This document shows, in pieces, positions 1 through 10,517 of a stretch of 64,000 bases of DNA (position 1 is the stretch's first letter; each line of letters begins with the position of its first letter). Under the pieces are notes generated by a model. That model was not told the DNA's origin and ran no database searches. It saw only the letters and a program-made list of their open reading frames with translations. The DNA is from Proteromonas lacertae (taxonomy: Eukaryota; Sar; Bigyra; Opalinata; Proteromonadidae). The stretch spans positions 1 through 64,000 of the forward strand of contig NGBS01001170.1 of assembly GCA_002245135.1 (NCBI GenBank), in the 5' to 3' direction. A program made the position numbers and the translations under genes.

Positions 1-1
1 A

Positions 2-297
2 CTGCTGAAAAGTATGGTAAGTAGTAAAGTCTCTATAGCATCGTTGTTTGATAATCTGGATGATGATGATGATTATAATGATGATGATGACAACAAGTTG
101 TTAAAGATGTCATCCACCAAAGAAAAGTGCAGTACATCTAAAGCTCCAAGATTCAAAAGAAAGAAGACCAATCAGAAAAGAAATTCAAACAGAAAGGAAG
201 AAGACACCAGTACAGAGGAAGATGAGGATGCTGATAACTTCTCCAATATATAGTAGATGATGATGATGAGGAGCCAGAGTACCAAAATGATTATTAA
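2..297 (+). CDS. 3' end of an unknown protein with a charged tail (partial)
   Basis: The frame is open from the window edge, so this is the C-terminal end of a gene that starts upstream. The visible part has an acidic run (D/N-rich, residues around 15-26 from the first Met), then a strongly basic Lys/Arg segment, then another acidic run. The plain reading frame stops at 251-253. A possible 44-nt intron at 210-253 (GTACAG...TATAG) would instead join in frame to a second acidic stretch ending in TAA at 295-297. The GTACAG donor is unlike the GTAT donors used elsewhere, so the splice is uncertain. Charged tails of this kind occur in many nuclear proteins and no family can be named. Confidence 0.4.
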
Positions 298-746
298 TCT
301 CTGGTCCTAATTGGTTCAAATGATATATTGTGTTTGTGTGGGAGTGTTGCTTTCATAATTTACATAATTAATTAGCATTATAACAAGTCTTATAAGAAAA
401 ATTTCAATAATAGAAAAATAGATGCGTTTCAAAAGCGATTTGGCTTGAATTCCATTTTTTTTTTTATTTGATATAGGATGGCCACTATATGGTGTCATAT
501 CACACAGTATGGTGGCCATCCTATCTATCATTGTTTTTTGAATTTTTTAAAGAAAATTAAATTTCGATTATGATCAGAAAGTCAAACTAAGGGCATATAT
601 GAGCCAGCATAAATAGAGAAATCGATTGATATATTTATTATGCATTAAAAACGTTTCTAAGGGTGAAAAAACAATAGGGGGAAATCAATACAAAAAATAC
701 AAAAAAAATAGGGGTTTCAAATTGTACTCATTTCCCCCTTTCTTTC
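298..746. other. Intergenic, no gene seen; contains one hairpin
   Basis: Low-complexity AT-rich sequence with no open frame showing family signatures. The only clear structure is a 13-bp inverted repeat listed separately. The 71-residue reverse-strand open frame at 316-531 overlaps the hairpin and has no recognisable domain. Confidence 0.5.
473..524. repeat. Perfect 13-bp inverted repeat (hairpin)
   Basis: ATAGGATGGCCAC at 473-485 is the exact reverse complement of 512-524, leaving a 26-nt loop. It lies between the end of the first gene and the start of the Hsp70-like gene. It could be an RNA hairpin in a 3' region or a small mobile-element relic. The GC content of the arms is well above the surroundings. 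Confidence 0.6.
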
Positions 747-1684
747 ATTATTATTGATTCTGGATCATCCAAGTTCACATTAAGTTCAACAGGTAGTAAT
801 ACTGGTCCTCCAAAAGTAGTTGAGAATGATTTATCTAAGAAGTCGACACCGTATTAATTTCAATGTTATAAACTTCTAGGTAGTCAAAAGGAAGTAGATT
901 AATGGGAAATCAAGCTGAATCTATAGTATTTATTTAATAGATATATTATAGCAAAAAATACAATCAACTGTTCATTCTTTCCTCGATTTATTTGGAAATA
1001 TAAACTCGAAATGATATTGAATATACCATTACATTCACCAGATTCGTTGATTAATATAGGTGTTAATGGAATAGGATTTATGTGATAATACTATATATAC
1101 GATTGATCAAATAGAATACATGTTTATAAATAAAATAATGGAACAATTAAAAAAAGAGACATAAATTATCCTTTTAATCTATGTTTATCTGTTCCATCTT
1201 ATATAGACAAATTCAAACAGAGTTTGTTATATAGTTTATATAATTTAAATGGAATAAATAATATCGAAATAATACCAAACTATATAAGTAGTAGTTTATG
1301 TTATGGTTATGAAAATGACAGTCAACTAAATGAGAATGAAAATCGAAAGATAATTCTAATGGATATAGGATATAATAACAGTGAGATTAGTGTAATAGAA
1401 TATACGAAAGTATATATAATTGTAATATAATGGTGAATAGGGTAAATGTGAGATAATAAATCATGTGAGTGATAATAGTTTAGGAGGTAATGAAATTGAT
1501 AATATACTGGTTAATTATTTTTACCCCAAAATTGTTAAGTATAGCCAAGATAATAATATGCAGCTAAAATCAGATAAAAAAAATGTTTCAAAAATAAAGA
1601 ATGTATTAGTCAGTAACAAATGTAAATTGTCAGCATCTGGAGCTTCAGAAGTATATTTTCTTATTCTATTTCATTTTTAGATTC
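747..1684 (+). pseudogene. Frame-broken 5' portion of the Hsp70-like gene
   Basis: Recognisable GRP170-like segments lie in different frames. The IDSGS...KKSTP stretch (747-850) switches frame to VLISML, which meets TAA at 869-871 and TAG at 881-883. GNQAESI at about 902-925 is joined across a 26-nt intron (926-951) to a segment ending at TGA 1012-1014. A run of seven A (1149-1155) separates two frames just before VPSYID. The junction at intron 1651-1680 is one base out of frame. No start codon with an open frame is visible. Either the ATPase region is decaying while the 3' part stays open, or the contig carries several indels here. Confidence 0.6.
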
Positions 1685-2721
1685 TGTTGTTATTGATGAT
1701 ATTCTAATTAATGAAGGAGATCTTGAAGACTATAATGACACATTATCAGTTAATGAATTATCGTCGTTTCTAAAAGAGAATCACATCAATGACAAATTGT
1801 TATATCTATTCAAAAGAGCAATCACAATAAATGGACGAAGAATCAATAATATAAATGAATATGCTGTTCTTATTAATGGAGGATCAAGTAGAATTCCATT
1901 TATACAAAGAATAATAGAAGAGTATTGTAATACTGTTGGTATTACACTTCCCATTATTCAAACTCTCAACTTAGACGAATCTAATAGTTTAGGTTCTAGT
2001 TATTACGGTTTAATAAAATCAGGAATATGGAATTATGAAGTGGTTGACGAATCAATGATGTTTAGAATCAATGAAAATGAAAGAATTAGTAGCTTAATAA
2101 GCAAAATGTATTATAGTTTATGTGATTTTATATAGAAACAAAGGGAATGGTGATGCTAATAAGATAAAATGTTATAATCTTTTGTATGTGTGTGATTTAT
2201 TAAGTGATGAAAATTACAATATGTTAATGGATTGTATAGATGGTAATATAACACCAGATGCAATGCCAGTGTATATTTATGTGTTTATTTTTTTATTAGG
2301 AATGACAGTCCAAATATTGGCTTTTATCCACTCATAAGTGAAGAAAGCAGTGAAACTATTCAAAATAGTTACGAAAGAGATAAGCAACAGAATAACATCA
2401 TTGAACATCTTATTGATATGTTCATTAGAAGTGTATATATTATTATTTATATTGTTTTAGTATGAAACAATAAACATATATAACCAGCTTTCATGTCTGT
2501 ATGAATTATTAGTATAGTTATTATTATTTAGGGATTATATCTTCATCAAACTCAATACATACAAGTTATATGACAATGACGTTTATTCAGAATTATTCAA
2601 CAGATATGAAGAATCATATGATGAAATGAAAAAAAATGAGAATAAGATCTTATCAGAAAATACAACAATCGAAGATATGAATGAGTGTAATAAAGAAATA
2701 AATGTATATATTAAAATGATA

Positions 2722-2752
<31 letters not shown>

Positions 2753-3780
2753 GAGTTATATCAATGATTATAATGATATAATATTGAAAGATATAAGTGA
2801 GATGTTAGAAAAGAAAGAAGAAAATGAAAAATTAATGAAAATCATGAAAGATAATCTAAACTATTTAAAACTATTAAATCTAATAGAATATGAGAAAAAT
2901 AATGATATAGATTTAAAAGATGAAATACCTTCAATGGAATATTCAATGGAAGAATATAAAAGTAAAATGGAAATACTGAAAGAATTAGACTGTGAAATGT
3001 TACTAGAGAAAAGTGATATAATACTAAACAACTATAAAGAGAGTATAATATGTAATATATGTAATGAGAATGTATGAATATATATATATATATATATATA
3101 TATGTTAATATAATGTAATGAATAATAGATAAATGAGATAAAGCTAAAAATGATAAAATATAATACGATAAAAGAAGAAATGTATAAGTTAGAAGAAAAA
3201 GATAGATTTAATCTAATAAACAAATCAATATTATTGAAACTATACATAGAAATGAACAATTTAGATTTACAAAAGAGTGATCAAGAAATACTTGAGATTC
3301 TACTAACCAAATTAAAAAAGATAAATCAATTTTTAGATAATTGGAAAAATGTGAATAATATAAAAGAAGAATTAAAGAATAATATAAATGAAATAAACAA
3401 ATTCAGTTTAAAAGAGACTGATATAAGTGTATTACTGAAAGAAGAAGACTATGATGATAATACAATAAATACAATATTAGAAAGAGTATTAGATGAGATA
3501 GAAGTAAAATATGTGAGAGATATAATTCCCAAAATGGATATACATATGTATATATTTGATGAATATAATGAATAGAAATATGTTAAAGAACATATTAATG
3601 AGAAATGAATATGAACTTCGAGAAAGCAAGCTAATAATTGACTTAGATGATATAGAAAAGAAGAATGAGAATATATATGATATAAATATAAACAAACTAT
3701 GTGAACTAAAAGAGAATTATAACTATTTGAATGAGATGAATTCAATACTGTCAATAAAAGAGATAGATGAATTAAACTTG

Positions 3781-3811
<31 letters not shown>

Positions 3812-4139
3812 TTTAAATAGAAAAGAATTAATAAATGAAATATTATGTTATGATGATGAGAGTTGTAAAGAGAACTTGATGAAAATGCAAGAGATGAAAG
3901 AAAAGAGAGTGATAGATTTATCATTATTGTATTCAATAAAAGTATAATATATATATATAATAATAATAAAATGAAATAGCATAAAATATATTATAAGAAA
4001 TTATACTTAAATGAATATCCATTCATATTGAAAGAAGAAAATACATTAAATAGATATATGTACAATAAGATAGACAGTAGAATGAGTTTGAGAGATATAA
4101 AAAAGAAAATACTTCAACTGAAACATATATCTAAAATTC

Positions 4140-4178
<39 letters not shown>

Positions 4179-6631
4179 GATGATATATTAATGATATTAG
4201 ATAATCGAATTATTTCCTAAAATGAAAGGAGAGATAAGTTTAATGAGTGAATATTTTAATAGTTACAATATCAATGTGAATAATCTGTATATCAATAATG
4301 ATCCAATCACCAACACCAATTACATAGATGTATATAATCTGAAAGAAATAATAGAAAACTTATTGACAATAATGTGTAAAATGAGTGATATGATGAAAGA
4401 AAATAGATTCAAAAATTTCGAGATTGAAAATGAAATACTGAAAATAATAATAAACAAATTATTAAAAGTAGAAAAGAATGACTCAATGGAATGTAATGAC
4501 TATATAATGAGATTAATAAATCGTTTATTAAAGACATTGATATATTTTTCCAATTACAAATATTTGATAAACAAAATCACATTCAACAATATCATTTATG
4601 ATTATTTGTTATATATTGATGATGAAGAGAAGAAGCTACAGGAATTGAATGACAATTACAATGCATTTGCTGAAATGCGTAATAATTTGGAATCTATGTT
4701 ATATGCATATCAAAAAGAGGATATAACAACTGAATTTGCAGAAAAAGTAGAAATGATGTTGCTGGAGTTGAATCAAGGGAAATTTAAATCAATAGAAGAG
4801 ATAGAAAATGTAATTGAAGATTTAAAGAACAATTATGAAACAAATTCACCAGAAGTAGAGGAAAATGAGAATGAAGATAATAAAGAAGATGATGAAGAGG
4901 ATTATAATAATAACCAACTAAACAACGGCATACATTTGCCATTACCAAAAGAAGAGAAAGAAAATGATTCTGAGAATAAAATCACTCAAGAAGATCAGGA
5001 TATATCAACTCCATTATTAAATTCTATTGATGATAATGGAAAACCTCCTTTCTTAAGATACAACAAAAATCACAATCAACTATCATCAAGCCAGTTTGAT
5101 GATGCAACAAATATATCTACACCTCAATCCATATTGAGAGAAGATGATGAAGGTAAAACAACAACCCATTTGAAGAAGAGCAAATCCGTTAGATTTGATG
5201 AATCAGTAAACACTACAGATGATATTACTCCACTAACAACACCAAGACTTAAACCTTTTACAAACAATAGAAAATCTGATATTTCAACACCAAGAATTGC
5301 TGCTACTTCAACTTCATCTCATCCGTTATTAAGAATGTCGACTCCTTCAATATCTTCTCCATTTGTAAGTATTGATGATGATACTTTAAATGGAAATGAA
5401 GATGATACTGCTGATGTTCCTCCATGTAATTGTTACATACCAAACAACCAAGAAGTATTATTACATTGTACATGTGAAAAATATACTCACTCTTATTTGT
5501 ATAATTACATAGTTGTAAATATTATTATTTAGGATCGAAATAAGAACAGAAGACTTTGAAAATATGAAAATCGAAAGTGATAATGTTGCATTTTATGGAA
5601 CATACAAAAAGAAGGATAAAGTGTTATATATCAGTTATGTTGATCCAGATAAACTGTGGAGATATGAAGTAGGAACAATATGTAGAGCAAGAGATGCAGC
5701 AGATGAATATACTATTAGTTTAAATGCTGATCCAGGAGAGAAGCCAATCAAAGCTCATATGTATGAAATAAGACAATATTGTGGTGAAAGTAAAAGAAAA
5801 GGATATAGAGTAGGTGATTATATATCTTTTGTGGATAAGAAACAGAGGAATAGAAGAGGAATTATATGTAAAATAGTATCAAAAGTGGAAAATAATGAAA
5901 TATATAATGTATTGATAGAGAATGGAACATTAGAGAAAGGTGTTGCTTTATTTCAAATAAGTACAGTCGAATTCTTCATTGGACAAAGTGTTTTCTTTTT
6001 TAGTGATAATAAAGATACGTTAAGAAATGGTATTATAGAAGAAATTAATGATAAAAATGAAGCAAAAATAAAATCCAAAAATGAAGAGTGTAGTAGTATT
6101 AATTTAAAGTATGTGAAACATAAGAATCATTTTAAATACGAAGTTGGAAGTGAAGTATATTGTAAAACAGAAAATCATTATCAAATATATTATGCAGGAA
6201 GAATAAATGCAATAAAGAGTGATGGAAGTTATGTTGTTTTGTTTTTGACTGATGAAATAATGAGATGTACAATACGATATGAATATCTCCTTCCTCACAT
6301 GGATTATCACGACTATTTCATTAGTGAGTTTGTGGTTGTGAAAGAAACACAAAAAACTGTAGTAATTAATGACAAAGTGGATAAATATCACTATAATGTA
6401 AGGGATTTAGGAACAAATGACTATTATACAGTGCAAGTTACTGAAATATCTCATATTCCTTTGAAAGTGAATGATTTTGATTCAGTATATTATTGCGATC
6501 CAAGTGGTTTATATCCAGCAGTAATAACCAGAATAGATGAAAAAGCAAAAGTTTGCTCAGGAAAATTGAAATTAGATCAGAGTGGTTTTGATAAAATACA
6601 ATCATACCACTTCAAAAAGTTGCATGTTTAA
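747..6631 (+). CDS. Hsp70/GRP170-like NBD + coiled coil + Tudor-like repeats (multi-exon, 5' end disrupted)
   Basis: Residues encoded from 747 to about 2090 follow the Hsp110/GRP170 branch of the Hsp70 ATPase fold: an IDSGS phosphate-1-like motif, VPSYID, a degenerate IILMDIGY phosphate-2 motif, DNSLGG, and INGGSSRIPF followed by LNLDESNSLG. From 1797 the frame is carried through introns at 2089-2116, 2271-2299, 2433-2460, 2499-2531, 2704-2753, 3072-3128, 3548-3575, 3780-3820, 3942-3979, 4145-4200 and 5499-5532, all GTAT..AG except the first (GTAG). About 800 residues of Lys/Glu/Asn-rich coiled coil follow, then a Ser/Thr-Pro linker, then (5564-6631) six consecutive ~50-residue beta modules resembling Tudor/Agenet domains. 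Total length is about 1,800 residues. The fusion is unlike any Hsp70 I know. The part before 1684 has stops and frame breaks (separate entry), so translation may start further in. Confidence 0.65.
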
Positions 6632-6727
6632 ATAATCATATTTTAGAATATTAATATTTACCTTATTTATCATTTCTTATTTTTAAATATTTCAAAATTT
6701 ATATTCGTTTCACTTTTTAAATTTTAA

Positions 6728-8651
6728 ATGCCTAAGCTATCCCAGAGACATTCAAGAGAAAATGATTTGCCAGATAATACAAATCATAGAGTATACCTGT
6801 TTGCGATCATTTTAATTAGGCTTCTCTGAAGATTAGAGAGAATAATTACGCTTCATGCAGAACAACACGTAGCAATATCAATAAAGTATAGTATTCTCAT
6901 AATACATTATAGAGAGCTAGTATCAGTGCGATATTGAAAGATCTGGACTATTCAGCTGAGGAAAGAGTTGATTGCATCATCAGTCTCAGTAGTGCATTAA
7001 ATCAGAATGAAGAATATACCCTACCCCAATTAATTACTCCTGAATACATAGTATAGTATTTTCTAATTATTCATTGTAGAGCATATATATTACTCAACTA
7101 AAAGATGATAATCCTAATGTAATTAGAGAAATCTGTAATTTAATAACTGATTTATCTACTAAACAATTCAATAATTCAATCTCTTTTTTTAATTCTCTAC
7201 TCTCACCTTTGTTAATGAGTTCAATAAGATGTGAATCAAATGTATATATTTAATTGATTATAATGATAGGAAATAAACAATTCTATTAATGATTGTATCA
7301 ATTCCATCATAAAAAACATTCAATCCATTTCGCTTTGTCAAACCATATCAAGCCTTTATGATAAATACCCAGCTCAACGTAAATTCCACGTTAATTGTGC
7401 AAATTACATATTCAATTACATTGATATAGTACCAGAAAGATATATAATTAGAGATATTTTATATTTAGAAGATTGTTTAAAATTGCTATTAAATGATAAA
7501 GATTATAGAGTTAGGGATATTGGTTATGATTGTTTCATCACTTATTACAATAAATATAAAGGACAAGCGTTGAATTTCTATTGTAATTTACCTAATAATG
7601 ATATAATGAAAATAAAATTAAGAATAAGAAATCATTGTAGAGAAATTAAATTACCAAAATCTCATAATCAATTATCTGAATCATTTACTAAATCAGTGTC
7701 TTATATTAAGAATAAAATATATTCACCACGACAACAGAATGATGATAATAATGATGAAGAAATAGAAGAAGAAGATAATAATGAAAGTGTCTTTAGATTT
7801 AAGGATTATTTAGATTTTAAGATAAATGAAGAATATAAGAAATATATATTGATTATTATAATCTCATTTTTAGCATTTGTATATTAATTATTATTATTGT
7901 AATATAGATTGCGTTAGATAAATGTAGTTCATTGTTTGTAATACATAACAGCAATAATGATATGGAAAGCAGTAATATGGAAAATATTTTTAATGATAAT
8001 AGCTTAATGAATGAATATACAGGTGAAATAGGTGAAAAAGAGATCAAATACAATAATGATGAAGAAGAATCAGTTTTAGATTTTTCTGATGAATTGGAGA
8101 GAATTAAGCAGAAGAGAAAACAGCAATTGCTACAACAACAACAACAACAACAAGAGAATGTAAATAATTATAATAATGATAATATGGAAGATGAAATAAT
8201 AGAAGATAAATATAATAATGATTTTTCACTTAAACATGAAATTATTAAACTAAGTATAGCTGCAGTTGGATTAGCGATTGCAGTTACATACTTTTCAAAG
8301 GCAAATACAACAGTAGAAACTATTACTTCTAAAACTACTAGAAGAGTGAAAAGAATTGTAAAATTAGAGAATAAAAATAAAGTCAATATGTCATTTAAAC
8401 AGTCCAATAATTGCTTAGATGGTGATGAGAATGAATATACCACTCCTACTGCACCTGATTCTGAAATAAGCAATAATTCAAACACAACAGATTCATCTTC
8501 TGTAGAAGGACCTGATTTAGGTTGGATTAATACACCTGTTGCTACTACTAGACGTAGAAGAAGTATTGTTAAGATGAATAATACAACAAGACGTCATTCA
8601 ACTAGATTAATGGAATTGAAAGGTAAGAATTATCAGCTTAATAATATATAA
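6728..8651 (+). CDS. CLASP-like TOG-domain protein
   Basis: Six exons joined by introns 6791-6819, 6886-6912, 7051-7079, 7242-7269 and 7879-7907 give exactly 593 residues. Residues about 40-250 are a helical array in the style of the CLASP_N TOG domain: pairs of helices with the DKDYRVRDIGY repeat end and ALNFYCNLP near the last repeat. TOG domains bind tubulin, so a microtubule-plus-end or spindle/flagellar role is inferred. An acidic linker, a poly-Gln run, a hydrophobic helix (IIKLSIAAVGLAIAVTYFS, possible membrane anchor) and an Arg/Ser/Thr-rich tail follow. The start codon is 17 nt after a TCGTTTC element at 6705-6711. The combination of a TOG domain with a tail-side hydrophobic segment is unusual. 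Confidence 0.7.
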
Positions 8652-8777
8652 GTTAGTGATTCATATATATCTATTCATCTTTATACTTTTTTTTGTTAAA
8701 TTGTTAAATAAACTCGATCTGAGAAATTCGCAAAAGACTTTTTAATTTTTATCTTTTTTTGGACTTTAAACTGATAT

Positions 8778-10410
8778 ATGGAGAAAGCAAACACAACCAC
8801 TACTACAAAGAAGGTGATATCTACAGAAAAATCAGATAGTCAATGTATTTGAAACTTCATTATTCTTATTAGCTAAATCTTCACAAGACAAAGTTAATAA
8901 CAATTCATTAGTAAAAAATGCAGATTGTTCTGATATTGATGATGAAGAATTAGCTCCGGTTCAACCACTAAGAAGAAATTCTGTAACTAGAAAACTACCA
9001 GAAGAAGAAGTAGATATGCCTCCAATTGTAATACCATCAACTAATCAAAATGCACCTGTTAATGCATGGGCTACACAAAGAAAACCATTATCAGAGATAT
9101 TGAAGAGTAAAATTCCAGCTCCAGAATCACCACCAATAGCAGATGCACCTCCAGCACCAAATTTCGAAGAAATAAACATCCCAATACCACCACCTCAACC
9201 ACTATTACCAGCATTAGGTGTAAAAGTCAAAACACCTCCAGTAATACCCAATCATATTAAATCAATGATTCAACATGGTGATAAGCAAATAGATGATGAA
9301 GAAGATATTGATATATCCTTCCCAATAATGAGTGAGCATATATTAGAAAAGAGAGGATTTTATAACTTAGGAAATACTTGCTATTTATCAGCTACATTTC
9401 AAGTATAAATATATATATATATATATATTATTATTATAACTAAATAGATGTTATTAAGTTGTCATCAATTCTTCGATCATTTACGAGAGAATAAAGTGAT
9501 AGATACCTTAAATGAAGAAAAACAACCACTATTAACATCCATAATTAAATACATAAAAGAAATAAGATATTATCCAATAGTCAATTCATATAATTACATT
9601 GGAAGACCATATAAACCATCTAAACTATTTGAAAGTATAAAAGATCCAAGATTTAATATAACAAGTCATATTCAACAAGATTGTCATGAATTTTTATTAT
9701 ATTTATTAACTCAATATGAAGAAGAAACATTAAAATTAACTAATAACAATAAAGAAGAAGAAGAAGAAGAAGAATGGGTTGAAGTAAAAGGAAAGAAAAA
9801 ATCAATAATCAGAAATACTTCTAAAATCGAAAGTTATAGTAATGATATATTCCAAATAACATTAAGAAATGAAAAACAAAAGAATATCACTAAAGGTATA
9901 ATAGATTATGAATATTTATATTGTCTAAGTCTACCAATCACTGAAGATGAAATATATAATGTTGAAGATGCATTATATTACTATATGATTGGTGATAATA
10001 TCAATGTTGAAGATAAAAATAAACCGATTATACAAAGATATAAATTTGAATATTTACCTCCTATTTTATTGATTCATTTAATGAGATTTAATTATTTGAA
10101 GGAATATGGCACTTTTATTAAGATTACAAGACCTGTTGAATATAAACAGAAGTTAGTTATTCCTAGTGAATATTGTTCTCCCAATCTAAACGCATATTAT
10201 AATAATAGTGGTGTAGAGTATAGATTACAGAGTGTAGTTTGTCATCTTGGAGAAGGATTTGAAACTGGACATTATGTTACTTATACTCAGGATATTAACA
10301 GGTTTAATTATATATTTAACGATACAGAGGTGAGATGTGTGAATTTACATCAATTAACAGATAATTCTACAACTAATTATATATTATGTTATGGAAAAGT
10401 TGATAACTGA
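8778..10410 (+). CDS. Ubiquitin carboxyl-terminal hydrolase, USP10/Ubp3-like
   Basis: Introns 8845-8872 and 9403-9447 yield 519 residues. The catalytic Cys box GNTCYLSATFQMLLSC spans the second splice junction. It is followed by the QQDCHEFLLYLL box, a YLPPILLIHLMRFNY segment and the His box GHYVTY, so a complete C/H papain-like deubiquitinase core is present. The N-terminal 200 residues are Pro-rich and disordered, with an NAWA...KPLSEILK motif of the kind seen before the catalytic domain of USP10/Ubp3. The expected role is removal of ubiquitin from cytosolic clients; USP10 relatives act in ribosome quality control and vesicle traffic. A short acidic insertion (EEEEEEWVEVKGKKK) sits within the fingers region. 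Confidence 0.85.
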
Positions 10411-10517
10411 GTTAATTCTAATTGTTTTGTGTATTTTTTTGTACAGGTTTGATTCTTAAGTTTGTTTTTAAGTGAAATAGATTCGTTACTTTATTCTGTT
10501 TTGTCGTTTTTATCAGA

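Noticed and set aside
316-531. 71-residue reverse-strand open frame
   Set aside because: Low complexity, overlaps the hairpin, no domain, no neighbouring splice signals in the expected style.
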